Origin: Roseateles sp.
Lineage (GTDB): Bacteria; Pseudomonadota; Gammaproteobacteria; Burkholderiales; Burkholderiaceae_C
Direction: 5' to 3'
NCBI RefSeq assembly: GCF_019237615.1
Contig: NZ_JAFAGT010000033.1
Location: 1 to 64,000, forward strand
Length of the DNA stretch: 64,000 bases
Shown here: positions 1-12,748 of the stretch, piece by piece
Position numbering within the stretch: the stretch's first letter is position 1
How the letters are laid out: each line of letters starts with the position of its first letter
Program-made: the position numbers and the translations under genes
Notes under the pieces: model-generated
Database searches by the model: none
What the model was told of the DNA's origin: nothing
What the model saw: only the letters and a program-made list of their open reading frames with translations

Positions 1-46
1 TCACGCGCTTGGCCAGATCGACCCCGACTCGGGTAATCTCGTTCAT
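1..46 (-). mobile_element. 5' end of an IS110-family-like transposase running off the left edge
   Basis: Minus-strand translation from 46 reads MNEITRVGVDLAKRV, the typical IS110/IS1111 DEDD transposase N-terminus; only 15 codons visible. Confidence 0.6.
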
Positions 47-367
47 GGGCTTCCCCTTTCACAGGCTTGCAGATTGACGTTTCGCACCATCAATCTTGGC
101 GCTTCGACGCCGTGGGCCAGAAGGTGGGAAGTCCCTTCGTATTCGCTTGGTGTCCAGTTCGTCCATGCGAGACATCCCGCCTGGATGCTTGGTCCCGGGT
201 TATGCGCTGCAGCCCGGAAGTAGGCGCGCGCAGGCAAAAAAATGTCCCAAGCACCGCGAAGGTCTTGGGACATCTTTGGGACAACCAGATCTTGAATTTG
301 TTCTAAACAGTCATCAATGCCTGTTTAGAGTCGCTCAGCGTCAATGCTTGATCTAGAAGGAAAATCC

Positions 368-444
368 TGGTCGGGGTGAGAGGATTCGAACCTCCGGCCT
401 CTACGTCCCGAACGTAGCGCTCTACCAGGCTAAGCTACACCCCG
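368..444 (-). tRNA. tRNA-Pro (anticodon CGG), CCA encoded
   Basis: Reverse complement CGGGGTGTAGCTTAGCCTGGTAGAGCGCTACGTTCGGGACGTAGAGGCCGGAGGTTCGAATCCTCTCACCCCGACCA folds as a cloverleaf with loop TTCGGGA. Confidence 0.95.
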
Positions 445-465
445 ATGTCGTTTTGCTGAGTGGCT

Positions 466-1461
466 TCAGGAATGCCGCTCAACCGACTGAATTGCGAATT
501 CTAGCAGAGATTCTGTCCACTTGTTGGAAGGTAGCAGCTTGAGGCAGTCGGCTGCATGCCGGGCCTCGGTGCGCGCCGCTTCGCGCGTCGATTCCAGGGC
601 GCCGGTGGAGCGCACGATGGCGACGATCTCCTGCAGCTTTTCCTGCTCGCCCTCTTCGATGGCATGGCGCAGCAGCGCGCGCTGCTCGGGCGTGCCGCGC
701 TCCATCGCGATCAGCAGGGGCAGGGTCGTCTTGCCCTCGCGCAGGTCGTCGCCGATGTTCTTGCCGAGTTCGTGGGCGTCGCCCTCGTAGTCGAGCACGT
801 CGTCGATGAGCTGGAACGCCGTTCCCAGTGCGCGGCCGTAGGCGGCGCAGGCCTCCTCGACCTCGGGCGTGGCGTTTGCCAGTACGGCGCCGAGCCGGGC
901 GCTGGCCTCGAAGAGCTTTGCGGTCTTGAAGCGGATCACGCGCAGATAGCTCTCCACGGTGATGTCCGGGTCATGCATGTTCATCAGCTGCAGGACCTCG
1001 CCCTCGGCGATGACGTTGGTCGCCTCGGCCAGCACCTCCAGCACGCGCATGCGGTCGACCGACACCATCATCTGGAAGGCGCGCGAATAGAGGAAGTCGC
1101 CGACCAGCACGCTGGCCGCGTTGCCGAACAGCGCATTCGCGGTCGGCTTGCCGCGGCGCAGCGACGACTCGTCGACGACGTCGTCATGCAGCAGCGTGGC
1201 CGTGTGGATGAATTCGACGACGGCCGCCAGCTCGAAGCGCGCGGCATGGTCGAAGCCCAGTGCATTCGCGAACAGCAGCACGAGCTTGGGCCGCATGCGC
1301 TTGCCGCCCGCGTGGACGATGTAGTGGGCGATCTGGTCGATCAGCGCCACATCTGAGCTGAGGCGCTGGGCGATGACGGCGTCCACCTGCGCCATTTCGG
1401 CGGCCAGCAGGGAGAGGGCCTCGGCAACTTGGGATGGGGGCGAGGCAATCTCGACGCGCAC
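466..1461 (-). CDS. ispB: Polyprenyl (octaprenyl) diphosphate synthase
   Basis: DDxxD motifs LLHDDVVDESSLRRGKPT and LIDDVLDYEGD; upstream of and divergent from rplU. Confidence 0.93.
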   Translation of the reverse strand: MRVEIASPPSQVAEALSLLAAEMAQVDAVIAQRLSSDVALIDQIAHYIVHAGGKRMRPKLVLLFANALGFDHAARFELAAVVEFIHTATLLHDDVVDESSLRRGKPTANALFGNAASVLVGDFLYSRAFQMMVSVDRMRVLEVLAEATNVIAEGEVLQLMNMHDPDITVESYLRVIRFKTAKLFEASARLGAVLANATPEVEEACAAYGRALGTAFQLIDDVLDYEGDAHELGKNIGDDLREGKTTLPLLIAMERGTPEQRALLRHAIEEGEQEKLQEIVAIVRSTGALESTREAARTEARHAADCLKLLPSNKWTESLLEFAIQSVERHS

Positions 1462-1760
1462 TCTGGACTCTCAAGCTAGGAATCGCGGGATTATAGGAAG
1501 GGCATCCACCCCTCCCGGGGCAAGGCGGGCGTCGGCGGTTGTCGCGAGGCTTGCGGCGGGTTCGTGGCGGCGGGCATTGCCTGTTCGCAGAACATCAGGG
1601 TATACTCGCGGGCTCTTTGCAGTTCGTGCGCCTTTGGCGCATGCGCGGCAGAGAGATCAAATCGACAAAAAGGCCCGACGAGGGCGGCGGCGCGAGGTGC
1701 AAACCGGACGCCGGGCCGCTGGAGCCGGGTGGATGCACCTCCAGGTGCGAAAGGAAGAAC

Positions 1761-2072
1761 ATGTACGCGGTCATCAAAACCGGCGGCAAGCAGTACAAGG
1801 TTGCTGCTGGCGAAAAGATCAAGGTCGAGTTGCTCGACGCGGAAGTTGGCGCCGAGGTCACCCTCGACCAGGTGCTGGCAGTTGGCAGCGGCGACGGCCT
1901 GACGGTCGGCGCTCCGCTGGTCGCTGGCGCTACCGTCAGCGCCAAGGTCGTCAGCCACGGCAAGCACGACAAGGTTCGCATCTTCAAGATGCGCCGTCGC
2001 AAGCACTACAAGAAGAGCCAAGGCCATCGCCAGAACTACACCGAGCTGGAAATCAGCGCGGTCAACGGCTGA
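1761..2072 (+). CDS. rplU: 50S ribosomal protein L21
   Basis: [23 protein letters not shown]...[17 protein letters not shown]; the internal ATG at 1761 is the true start. Confidence 0.97.
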   Translation: MYAVIKTGGKQYKVAAGEKIKVELLDAEVGAEVTLDQVLAVGSGDGLTVGAPLVAGATVSAKVVSHGKHDKVRIFKMRRRKHYKKSQGHRQNYTELEISAVNG

Positions 2073-2106
2073 TCCCCTCTTCTCGCTAATTTCTAGGAGC
2101 TAACTC

Positions 2107-2370
2107 ATGGCACAGAAAAAAGGCGGCGGTTCCACACGGAACGGCCGCGACTCCAAGCCCAAGATGCTGGGCGTCAAGGCTTACGGCGGCGAACTGATCT
2201 CCGCAGGTTCCATCATCGTGCGCCAGCGCGGCACCAAGTTCCACCCCGGTGTGAACGTTGGCATCGGCAAGGACCACACGCTGTTCGCGCTGGTCGATGG
2301 CCACGTCAGCTTCACCGTCAAGGGTGCGAACAACCGTTCGACGGTCGTCGTCACGCCGCTGGCCGCCTAA
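2107..2370 (+). CDS. rpmA: 50S ribosomal protein L27
   Basis: [28 protein letters not shown]... Confidence 0.97.
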   Translation: MAQKKGGGSTRNGRDSKPKMLGVKAYGGELISAGSIIVRQRGTKFHPGVNVGIGKDHTLFALVDGHVSFTVKGANNRSTVVVTPLAA

Positions 2371-2406
2371 GCCAGCCGTTGCAGGCGAGCAAATCGCCTG
2401 ACATCC

Positions 2407-2435
2407 AAGCCCCGGCCCACCCGGGGCTTTGTCAT
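2407..2435 (+). terminator. Intrinsic-terminator-like hairpin after rpmA
   Basis: AAGCCCCGG-CCCAC-CCGGGGCTT perfect 9-bp stem, followed by TGTCATTT. Confidence 0.7.
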
Positions 2436-2441
2436 TTCTGA

Positions 2442-4675
<2,234 letters not shown>

Positions 4676-4697
4676 GAGCGCCAGGCCGCGGCGGCGC

Positions 4698-5276
4698 TCA
4701 GCTCGGCGGCTCCCCGTCCGTCGTCTCCAGCGGCATGGGCCCGCTGTTGCGCTCGCGGTGCGCCGGCCGCATGCCGGCGCGCAGATAGCGGTTGTGGTGG
4801 TTGATGCGCGGCAGGTAGCGTGCCAACTCCGTCAACGCCATCTCGTAGACGCCGCGCTTGAACTCGATGACGGCATCGAGCGGCACCCAGTACTCGTTCC
4901 AGCGCCAGGCGTCGAACTCGGGGTGGTCGGTGGCGCGCAGGTTCATGTCGCAGTCACGCCCGACCAGTTGCAGCAGGAACCAGATCTGCTTCTGGCCCCG
5001 GTAATGGCCGCGCGCGTCGCGCCGGATGAAGTGCTCGGGCACCTCGTAGCGCAGCCAGTCGCGGGTCCTCGCGATGATGCGCACATGCTCTGGTATGAGC
5101 CCCACCTCTTCGTGGAGCTCTCGGAACATCGCCTGCTCAGGCGTTTCACCGTGCTTGATGCCCCCTTGCGGGAACTGCCATGAGTGCGTCCGGATGCGTT
5201 TGCCCCAGAACACCTCGTTGCGCTGGTTGAGCAGGATGATGCCGACGTTGGGGCGGAAGCCTTCACGGTCGAGCAT
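4698..5276 (-). CDS. rppH: RNA pyrophosphohydrolase (Nudix)
   Basis: [60 protein letters not shown] (Nudix box); divergent from proS. Confidence 0.93.
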   Translation of the reverse strand: MLDREGFRPNVGIILLNQRNEVFWGKRIRTHSWQFPQGGIKHGETPEQAMFRELHEEVGLIPEHVRIIARTRDWLRYEVPEHFIRRDARGHYRGQKQIWFLLQLVGRDCDMNLRATDHPEFDAWRWNEYWVPLDAVIEFKRGVYEMALTELARYLPRINHHNRYLRAGMRPAHRERNSGPMPLETTDGEPPS

Positions 5277-5416
5277 AATCAACCTCAAATCTCTAGTTGG
5301 TTCGATTATTGCATCGGGCCACGATGGCGTTGGCGCCCTCGCTAACCCGAAGATTTCTCCCTGTTTTGTCGTGACTCCGGCCGGGTTTTCACCCGGCCTT
5401 CGCATTCCAGCCGCCC

Positions 5417-7159
5417 ATGAAAGCCTCACAGTTTTTCATCTCCACCCTCAAGGAAGCACCCGCCGATGCGGAGGTCGTGAGTCATAAGCTGATGATGCGC
5501 GCCGGCATGATCAAGCGCCTGGGTGCGGGTATTTACAACTACATGCCCATGGGTTTGCGGGTCATCCGCAAGGTCGAGAAGATCATCCGCGAGGAGATGG
5601 ACGCGGCCGGTGCCGTCGAGTGCCTGATGCCCGTCATCCAGCCCGCCGAGCTGTGGCAGGAAACCGGCCGCTTCGACAAGATGGGCCCGGAGCTGCTGCG
5701 CCTGAAGGACCGCCATGGCCGCGATTTCGTCGTGCAGCCCACCAGCGAGGAGGTCATCACCGACATCGCCCGTCAGGAGCTGCGCAGCTACCGCCAGCTG
5801 CCGAAGAACTTCTATCACATCCAGACCAAGTTCCGCGACGAGCGCCGGCCCCGCTTCGGCCTGATGCGCGGCCGTGAGTTCACGATGAAGGACGCCTACT
5901 CCTTCGACCGCGACGTCGAGGCCGCGGGCCGCAGCTACGACAACATGTACGCGGCGTACTGCAAGATCTTCGACCGCTTCGGCCTGCAGTACCGCGCCGT
6001 CGCGGCCGACACCGGCGCCATTGGCGGCGACCGCTCGCACGAGTTCCAGGTCATCGCCGACACCGGCGAAGACGCCATCGTCTACTGCCCCACCAGCGAC
6101 TACGCGGCCAACATCGAGCTGGCCGAGGCCGTCGCGCTGACCGCCACGCGCGGCGCGGCGACGCAGGCGCTGACGAAGACACCCACGCCGGGCAAGAGCA
6201 CCTGCGCAGACGTCGCCGAGCTGCTGAAGCTGCCGCTGGCGCAGACGGTCAAGTCGCTGGTGCTGGCCACCGACGAGCTGGACAAGGACGGCAACGTCGC
6301 CAAGACCCAGGTCTGGCTGCTGCTGGTGCGCGGCGACCATGACCTGAACGAGGTCAAGGCCGGCAAGGTCGAGGGCCTCAAGGGCGGCTTCCGCTTCGCG
6401 ACCGTCGGCGAGATCGAGACCCACTTCGGCTGCAAGCCCGGCTATCTGGGGCCCATCGGCGCCAAGGGCGTCAGGATCGTCGCCGACCGCACCGTGGCCA
6501 ACATGGCCGATTTCGTCTGTGGCGCCAACGAGCCGGACTTCCACCTGACCGGCGTGAACTGGGGCCGCGACCTGCCCGAGCCCGATGTCGTCGCCGACAT
6601 CCGCGACGTCGTCGCCGGCGACCCCTCGCCCGACGGCAAGGGCATTCTGGCCATCCAGCGTGGTATCGAGGTGGGCCATGTGTTCTATCTCGGCACCAAG
6701 TATTCAGCCGCGATGAACGCCACCTTCCTGGACGAGAACGGCAAGCCCGCGTTGATGGAGATGGGCTGCTACGGCATCGGCGTGACCCGCATCCTGGGCG
6801 CCGCCATCGAGCAGAACAGCGACGCGCGCGGCATCATCTGGCCGGATGCGATTGCGCCCTTCACCGTGGTCATCTGCCCCATCGGCATGGATCGCAGCGA
6901 CGAGGTCAAGGCCGCCGCCCACCAGCTCTACGAGGAGCTGAAGGCGCTGGGCGTGGACGTGCTGCTGGACGACCGCGGCGAGCGCCCCGGCGCGATGTTC
7001 GCGGACTGGGAGCTGATCGGCGTGCCGCACCGTGTGGTGCTGGGCGACCGCGGGTTGAAGGAAGGCCAGGTCGAATACCAGGGCCGCCGCGACGAGGCCG
7101 CGACCAAGCTGGCCGTCGGCGACGTGGTGGGACACCTGAAAGGCCTGCTCAAGCTTTGA
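5417..7159 (+). CDS. proS: Prolyl-tRNA synthetase
   Basis: [49 protein letters not shown]...; editing domain present. Confidence 0.97.
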   Translation: MKASQFFISTLKEAPADAEVVSHKLMMRAGMIKRLGAGIYNYMPMGLRVIRKVEKIIREEMDAAGAVECLMPVIQPAELWQETGRFDKMGPELLRLKDRHGRDFVVQPTSEEVITDIARQELRSYRQLPKNFYHIQTKFRDERRPRFGLMRGREFTMKDAYSFDRDVEAAGRSYDNMYAAYCKIFDRFGLQYRAVAADTGAIGGDRSHEFQVIADTGEDAIVYCPTSDYAANIELAEAVALTATRGAATQALTKTPTPGKSTCADVAELLKLPLAQTVKSLVLATDELDKDGNVAKTQVWLLLVRGDHDLNEVKAGKVEGLKGGFRFATVGEIETHFGCKPGYLGPIGAKGVRIVADRTVANMADFVCGANEPDFHLTGVNWGRDLPEPDVVADIRDVVAGDPSPDGKGILAIQRGIEVGHVFYLGTKYSAAMNATFLDENGKPALMEMGCYGIGVTRILGAAIEQNSDARGIIWPDAIAPFTVVICPIGMDRSDEVKAAAHQLYEELKALGVDVLLDDRGERPGAMFADWELIGVPHRVVLGDRGLKEGQVEYQGRRDEAATKLAVGDVVGHLKGLLKL

Positions 7160-7764
7160 AGCGCCGGCTTCTGCTGCTGAGCCTGCTCGGGGCGCCGCTG
7201 GCGGCGCGGGCGGGGGCCCAGGTCGAGGAACCGCTGGCGGACTCGATCCGCTCGGCGCTGGGCGCCGCCATCGCGCAGAGCGCCCCGCCTCGCCCGCGCT
7301 TCGAGTCCGATCAGGTCGAGGCGCGCATGGCCTATCTGCGCTGGCTGGGCGCGATGAGCGAGCGCCTGAAGAAGCGCAAGACCGAGACACAGATCCGCAT
7401 CGAGTTCCTTGAGGCGGTCTGGTACGAGTCCAAGCGTGCGGGTCTGGAGCCCAGCCTGGTGCTGGGCCTCATCCAGGTGGAGAGCGGCTTCCGCAAATAC
7501 GCGATCAGCGTCGCCGGTGCGCGTGGCTATATGCAGGTGATGCCGTTCTGGACGCGCGCCATCGGCGACGGCGACGCGTCACGGCTGTTCCACATGCAGA
7601 CCAATCTGCGCTTCGGCTGCGTGATCCTGCGTCACTACCTGGACGTCGAGCGCGGCAACCTTTCGCTGGCGCTTGGCCGCTACAACGGCAGCCGCGGCCG
7701 ACCGGAGTATCCGAGCGCGGTCTTCGGCGCGCGGCGCCAGTGGCTGCTGCCTGGCGAGGCCTGA
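7156..7764 (+). CDS. Lytic transglycosylase (SLT domain)
   Basis: [36 protein letters not shown] start overlaps the proS stop. Confidence 0.85.
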   Translation: MKRRLLLLSLLGAPLAARAGAQVEEPLADSIRSALGAAIAQSAPPRPRFESDQVEARMAYLRWLGAMSERLKKRKTETQIRIEFLEAVWYESKRAGLEPSLVLGLIQVESGFRKYAISVAGARGYMQVMPFWTRAIGDGDASRLFHMQTNLRFGCVILRHYLDVERGNLSLALGRYNGSRGRPEYPSAVFGARRQWLLPGEA

Positions 7765-7838
7765 GAGCCCCCGAGTTGCTTTCGGCAGCGGGCCGCGGGC
7801 GAGGTAGGCTAGACGCTTTCGTCCACAAGACAGCTCCC

Positions 7839-9974
7839 ATGTCCGTCACCCGCCGATTCGCGCCTTTGATACTTTCCGCCCTGCTTGCCGCCGGCCTCGC
7901 CCAGGCACAGCCCGGCGACAACCCGCTGCTGGGCGTCAGCCCGCTGCCGCTGCAGTACCCGCAGTTCGACAAGCTGCGCGACGAGCACTTCGGCCCGGCG
8001 CTGGACAAGGGCATGGCCGAGCAGCTCGCCGAGATCCAGGCCATCGCCGACAACCCCGCCGCGCCCACGTTCGACAACACCATCGTCGCCTGGGAGCGGA
8101 GCGGCCGGCTGTTGAACCGTGCGACGACGCTGCTGTTCAGCCTGCTGGGCGCCGATGCCAACCCGGCCCGCCAGCAACTGCAGACCGACTACGCCGCCAA
8201 GCTTGCCGCCCAGCGCGACGCCGTGCTGCTCAACCCCAAGCTGTTCGCCCGCGTCGAGGCGCTGTACGCCCAGCGCGACACCGCCGCACCCAATGCCGAG
8301 GCCAAGCGCCTCATCGAGCGCTACCGCCGCGACATGCTGCGTGCCGGTGCGCAGCTGAGCGATGAGCAGAAGACGCGCATGAGGGCCATCAACGCCGAGT
8401 TGGCGACGCTGACGGCACGCTTCAACAAGCAGGTGCTGGCCGAGGTCAACGACTCGGCCATCGTCGTCGACAGCGCCGAGGAGCTGGCCGGCCTGAGCGC
8501 GGCGCAGATCGCCGCCGCCGCCGATGCGGCCAGGAAGCGCGGGCTGGAAGGCAAATACCTGATCGCGCTGCTGAACACCACCATCCAGCCCTTCGAGACC
8601 GACCTGCAGAACCGTGCGCTGCGCGAGCGCCTGCATCGCGCCTCGGTGGCGCGCGGCGCACGCGGCAATGAATTCGACACGCGTGCCATCGTGTCCCGCG
8701 TGATGACGCTGCGCCAGGAGCGCGCGGCGCTGCTGGGCTACGCGACGCCCGCAGCCTATGTGCTGGAGGAGGAGACCGCCAAGACGCCCGAGACCGTCAA
8801 CGCGCTGCTGCGCCAGCTCGCACCTGCCGCCGCGGCTTCGGCCCGCCAGGAGGCGGCGGAGCTGCAGAAGCTCATCGACGGCGAGCAGGCCGCCAAGAAC
8901 CAGCCCAGCTTCGCGCTGCAGGCCTGGGACTGGAGCTACTACGCCGAGAAGCTGCGCGCCGCCAAGTACGGCTTCGACGCCAGCCAGCTCAAGCCCTATC
9001 TGGAGATCGGCAGCGTGCTGGAGCGCGGCGTGTTCTTCGCGGCCCAGCAGCTCTACGGCATCACTTTCAAGCGCCGCATGGACCTGCCGGTCTACCGCGA
9101 CGACGTGCGCGTCTACGACGTCTTCGACACCAACGGCAAGCAACTCGCCATCTTCATCGCCGACCTCTACGCCCGTCCGAGCAAGCGCGGCGGTGCGTGG
9201 ATGAACGCCTACGTCGGCCAGAACGCACTGGAGGGGACGCAGCCGGTCGTCGCCAACCACCTCAACATCCCCAAGCCGCCGCCCGGCGAGCCGACGCTGC
9301 TGACCTGGGACGAGGTCAACACGATGTTCCACGAGTTCGGCCATGCACTGCACGGCATGTTCAACAAGAGCCGCTACCCGGGCCTGTCCCGCGTGCCGCG
9401 CGACTTCGTCGAGTACCCCTCGCAGGTCAACGAAGTCTGGGCCGACTGGCCCAGCGTGCTGGCCAGCTACGCCCGCCACTACAAGACCGGCGAGGCCATG
9501 CCGCGCGAACTGCTCGACAAGGTCTCGCGCGCCAAGCGCTTCAACCAGGGCTACACGACGCTGTCCTACCTGTCCGCCGCCATCGTCGACCAGCGCCTGC
9601 ACCAGCTCAAGGCGGGCGAGATCCCGACGGCCGACGGCATCGTTGACTTCGAGGCCAAGGTGTTGAAGGAGGAGGGCGTCGACTTCGGCCCCGTGCCGCC
9701 GCGCTACAAGCTCCCGTACTTCAGCCACATCATGGGCGGCTACTCGGCCGGCTACTACGCCTACATCTGGAGCGAGGTGCTGGACGCCGACACGGTGGAA
9801 TGGCTGAAGGCCGAGGGCGGCCTCAAGCGCGCCAACGGCGACCAGCTGCGCGCCAAGATGCTGTCGCGCGGCGGCAGCGAGGACGCGATGCAGCTGTTCC
9901 GCAACCTCGTGGGCCACGAGCCCGACATCAAGCCGCTGCTGGAGCGGCGCGGCCTGGTGGTGCAGAAGCCCTGA
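7839..9974 (+). CDS. M3-family zinc metallopeptidase (oligopeptidase)
   Basis: HEFGHALHGMF zinc motif; signal peptide from 7839. Confidence 0.92.
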   Translation: MSVTRRFAPLILSALLAAGLAQAQPGDNPLLGVSPLPLQYPQFDKLRDEHFGPALDKGMAEQLAEIQAIADNPAAPTFDNTIVAWERSGRLLNRATTLLFSLLGADANPARQQLQTDYAAKLAAQRDAVLLNPKLFARVEALYAQRDTAAPNAEAKRLIERYRRDMLRAGAQLSDEQKTRMRAINAELATLTARFNKQVLAEVNDSAIVVDSAEELAGLSAAQIAAAADAARKRGLEGKYLIALLNTTIQPFETDLQNRALRERLHRASVARGARGNEFDTRAIVSRVMTLRQERAALLGYATPAAYVLEEETAKTPETVNALLRQLAPAAAASARQEAAELQKLIDGEQAAKNQPSFALQAWDWSYYAEKLRAAKYGFDASQLKPYLEIGSVLERGVFFAAQQLYGITFKRRMDLPVYRDDVRVYDVFDTNGKQLAIFIADLYARPSKRGGAWMNAYVGQNALEGTQPVVANHLNIPKPPPGEPTLLTWDEVNTMFHEFGHALHGMFNKSRYPGLSRVPRDFVEYPSQVNEVWADWPSVLASYARHYKTGEAMPRELLDKVSRAKRFNQGYTTLSYLSAAIVDQRLHQLKAGEIPTADGIVDFEAKVLKEEGVDFGPVPPRYKLPYFSHIMGGYSAGYYAYIWSEVLDADTVEWLKAEGGLKRANGDQLRAKMLSRGGSEDAMQLFRNLVGHEPDIKPLLERRGLVVQKP

Positions 9975-10122
9975 GCGAAGGGTGCTGCAGGTCAGCTTCG
10001 ATCACGGTGAGGCGGGAGCGGCGAGCCCGTCGCCCCGTCGTCCGCGGTGCCGCTGACCGTGGCATGGAGCAGGAGGGGCTGCCCGCTCGACGGCGAAATG
10101 CGGCTGGATGCCGCAGTCATCC

Positions 10123-10548
10123 TCACCTGTTGCTGGACGCGCCGGGAGGCGTCGTGCCGATGATGCGCGGCAGGCCGAGCGAGGCCGCGAAGTCGAGCGC
10201 GGCGCCGGCCGCCTCGACGGCATATCCGGTTCCCCGGTACCCGGGCAGGAACGCGAAGCCGAGGTCTGGCGCATCCAGGTGAGGGCGCCGGGCCAGTCCG
10301 CAGATGCCCATCGGCTCCGGCACGCCGTGACGCTCGACGGCGTAGAAGCCGAAGCCCTGCTGGTCGTCGCGTGTCCAGGGGCCGTCCTCGAGATGGCGGA
10401 TGGCGTCCCGGCGCGTGCGAATGCCGCGATCGCCGATATGAGTCAGCCAAGCCTCGTTGTTCATCAGCCGGTGGACGCAGTCTGCGTCGGCCGGCGTCAG
10501 CGGGCGCAGCAGCAGACGAGCCGTGCGGAGCGCCATCACGGGCGTCAC
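10123..10548 (-). CDS. RimJ/RimL-type GNAT acetyltransferase, apparently C-terminally short
   Basis: LRTARLLLRPLTPADADCVHRLMNNEAWL...FLPGYRGTGYAVEAAGAALDFA; ends at GASSNR before the usual last strand; GTG start overlaps the stop of the upstream GNAT. Confidence 0.65.
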   Translation of the reverse strand: MTPVMALRTARLLLRPLTPADADCVHRLMNNEAWLTHIGDRGIRTRRDAIRHLEDGPWTRDDQQGFGFYAVERHGVPEPMGICGLARRPHLDAPDLGFAFLPGYRGTGYAVEAAGAALDFAASLGLPRIIGTTPPGASSNR

Positions 10549-10991
10549 TTGCCCGTAGTGCAGGACTTGCGTCGGACCACCATGTGCGAGGCCGTTGCCA
10601 GGCCGAGCCGGTCGTAGAAGGCCGAAGCCGAAGCGTTGCCCGCCGTGGTCAGCAGCTCCAGGCGGGAGGCGCCATGGGCGCCTGCAATGTCGAGCAGCCG
10701 ATGCACGACCGCCCGGCCGACGCCCTGCCCGCGAAACGCGGAGTCGACGAAGAGCACATGGAGGTACATGTCCATCGCGCCGCTGAAGGCCCCCCACTTC
10801 CATGAATGGACGGTCAGGCCGCAGACATCGCCTGGCCCCTCGCCCGCCGTCCGGCGCACATGCACCAAGTGCGCCACGGCCATGGGCGTCGCGCCGAACA
10901 GCGTATGCCGCAGGAATTCGTCGCTCGCCCGGGCCCGTGCCACCCCTTCGTGCCGGGCCAGTTGCTCGAGGTAGCCGCGGATCAGGGGCAA
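10545..10991 (-). CDS. GNAT-family N-acetyltransferase
   Basis: YLHVLFVDSAFRGQGVGRAVVHRLLDIA...NASASAFYDRLGL. Confidence 0.8.
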   Translation of the reverse strand: MPLIRGYLEQLARHEGVARARASDEFLRHTLFGATPMAVAHLVHVRRTAGEGPGDVCGLTVHSWKWGAFSGAMDMYLHVLFVDSAFRGQGVGRAVVHRLLDIAGAHGASRLELLTTAGNASASAFYDRLGLATASHMVVRRKSCTTGK

Positions 10992-11045
10992 CTCGCCGGG
11001 AAGCGGGGGATCAGCGCAACGTCACTGGCTGGCATGCCCTGCGTT

Positions 11046-11606
11046 CTACAACCCCGTCCACGCTCGCGGATGTGCCTGTGCGATGCCCGCCAGCTCCAGC
11101 ACGCGTTCGACGGTCTCGCCCACCATCTCGTCGATGCTCTGGGGGTGATGGTAGAAGGCCGGCAGCGGCGGGAAGCAGATGCCGCCCATCTCCGTCACCG
11201 CGACCATGTTGCGCAGGTGGGCGAGGTTCAGCGGTGTCTCGCGCACCATCAGGATGAGCCGGCGGCGCTCCTTCAGCGTCACGTCGGCGGCTCGGGTCAG
11301 CAGGTTGTCGCCCAGGCCATGCGCGATCGCGGCCAGCGACTTCATCGAGCAGGGCGCCACCACCATGGCCGCCGTCGCGAAGCTGCCACTGGCGATGCAG
11401 GCGCCGATGTCGCCGGGCGCATAGGCATGGTCGGCCTCGGCTTCCAGTGACGAGCGATCCAGGCCCAGCTCGTGGTGTGCGTTCAGCACGCCGGCGGGCG
11501 TGGCGATGAGGTGGGTCTCGACGCCCAGCGCGCGCGCGCGGCGCAGCAGCTGCAGCGCATAGGCCGCGCCGGTTGCGCCGGTCAGGCCGACGACCAGGCG
11601 TGTCAC
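11046..11606 (-). CDS. ubiX: Flavin prenyltransferase UbiX
   Basis: RLVVGLTGATGAAYALQLLRRARALGVETHLI...VAPCSMKSLAAIAHGLGDNLLTRAADVTLKERRRLILMVRETPL. Confidence 0.93.
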   Translation of the reverse strand: MTRLVVGLTGATGAAYALQLLRRARALGVETHLIATPAGVLNAHHELGLDRSSLEAEADHAYAPGDIGACIASGSFATAAMVVAPCSMKSLAAIAHGLGDNLLTRAADVTLKERRRLILMVRETPLNLAHLRNMVAVTEMGGICFPPLPAFYHHPQSIDEMVGETVERVLELAGIAQAHPRAWTGL

Positions 11607-11917
11607 GCGGTGGCCAGCGCCTGTTGCAGCTCACCCGACTCGTACATCTCCATCATGATGTCCGAGCCGCCGACGAACTCGCCGCCGATGTAGAGCTGGG
11701 GGATGGTGGGCCAGTTGGCGTAGTCCTTGATGCCCTGGCGCACGCCCTCGTCCTCCAGCACGTTGAAGGTCTTGATGTCGGTGGCGCCGGCCGCCTTCAG
11801 GATCTGGATGGCGCGGCCGGAGAAACCGCACATCGGGAACTGGGCCGTGCCCTTCATGAAGAGCATGACGCGGTTGGACTTGACCAGATCGTCTATGCGT
11901 TGCTGAACGTCGCTCAT
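11603..11917 (-). CDS. grxD: Monothiol glutaredoxin Grx4
   Basis: VMLFMKGTAQFPMCGFSGRAIQIL...ANWPTIPQLYIGGEFVGGSDIM; here MCGFS in place of the canonical CGFS context. Confidence 0.93.
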   Translation of the reverse strand: MSDVQQRIDDLVKSNRVMLFMKGTAQFPMCGFSGRAIQILKAAGATDIKTFNVLEDEGVRQGIKDYANWPTIPQLYIGGEFVGGSDIMMEMYESGELQQALATA

Positions 11918-12039
11918 TGCAGTTCTCGGGAAGGCAAAGCCCGATTATCCGAAAGTCGGCACGCCCCTGCCGCCAAGCTGGAATGCGCGGCGGCCTTCGT
12001 CGGCTTCAGGCGTGCGCGGGCGCCGCCTTCGGTCCGGAC

Positions 12040-12614
12040 CTAGTAGCTGTAGGCAAGACCCAGCTGCAGCAGGGGCTTGAAGCGCAGGTCGCGCATCGCG
12101 TCCTCGAAGCCCTGCGCGTTGCTGCGGCCCAGGCGCAGGCCGCCGTAGGTACCCGACATCAGGCCGAAGTCGGCGCTGAAGGCGAGGCCGCTGCCGTGCA
12201 CGCGGCCGGTATAGCCGATGCCGACATAGGACAGGTTGGCGCTGGGCTCCAGCGCATAGGCGTCCATGCCGCTCAGCGACAGGCTGCGCCGGCCGGCGGA
12301 GATGGGGCCGCTGCCCAGGGCCAGCCCGCTGCTGCTCTGCGACATGGACGGCGTGCCCAGCAGCAGTCCGCCCGTGGCTCGAAGGCCGCCGCGCAGACCG
12401 CTGAAGCCGGAACCGGTCAAATAGTAGTCGCCGAGCAGGTTGGCGCTGAGGATGTGGGAGCCACCCAGGCGTGGCGTGGCGTCGGAGCCGATGTCGGTGG
12501 CGCTCAGCTGCAGCCGGGCCTGCCAGCGCGGATCGGCGTCACCGTCGCCCCAGGCCGAGGCGGCGACCAGGGTGACGAGGCTCAGAACTGCAGCGCGGCG
12601 GGCAAGGCGGACCA
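12040..12614 (-). CDS. Hypothetical secreted/outer-membrane protein
   Basis: Signal peptide MVRLARRAAVLSLVTLVAASAWG; beta-rich C-terminus ending in an aromatic residue (LGLAYSY). Confidence 0.6.
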
Positions 12615-12748
12615 TGATCGTCTCCTGCGCGGTGCAACGATTGGCACCGGGATTCCATACTACGCCGGCCGGCGCGCCGGGTACACGAAGAACTTGGGGC
12701 AAAAGTTCACGCAAATGCCGCGGGCGTCGCGGCCCGGCAGGCCTGGCC

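Noticed and set aside
43-356. Several small overlapping ORFs left of tRNA-Pro
   Set aside because: Mutually overlapping in different frames, no start context or motifs; region looks non-coding
7809-9917. 702-aa minus-strand ORF
   Set aside because: Antisense shadow of the M3 peptidase gene
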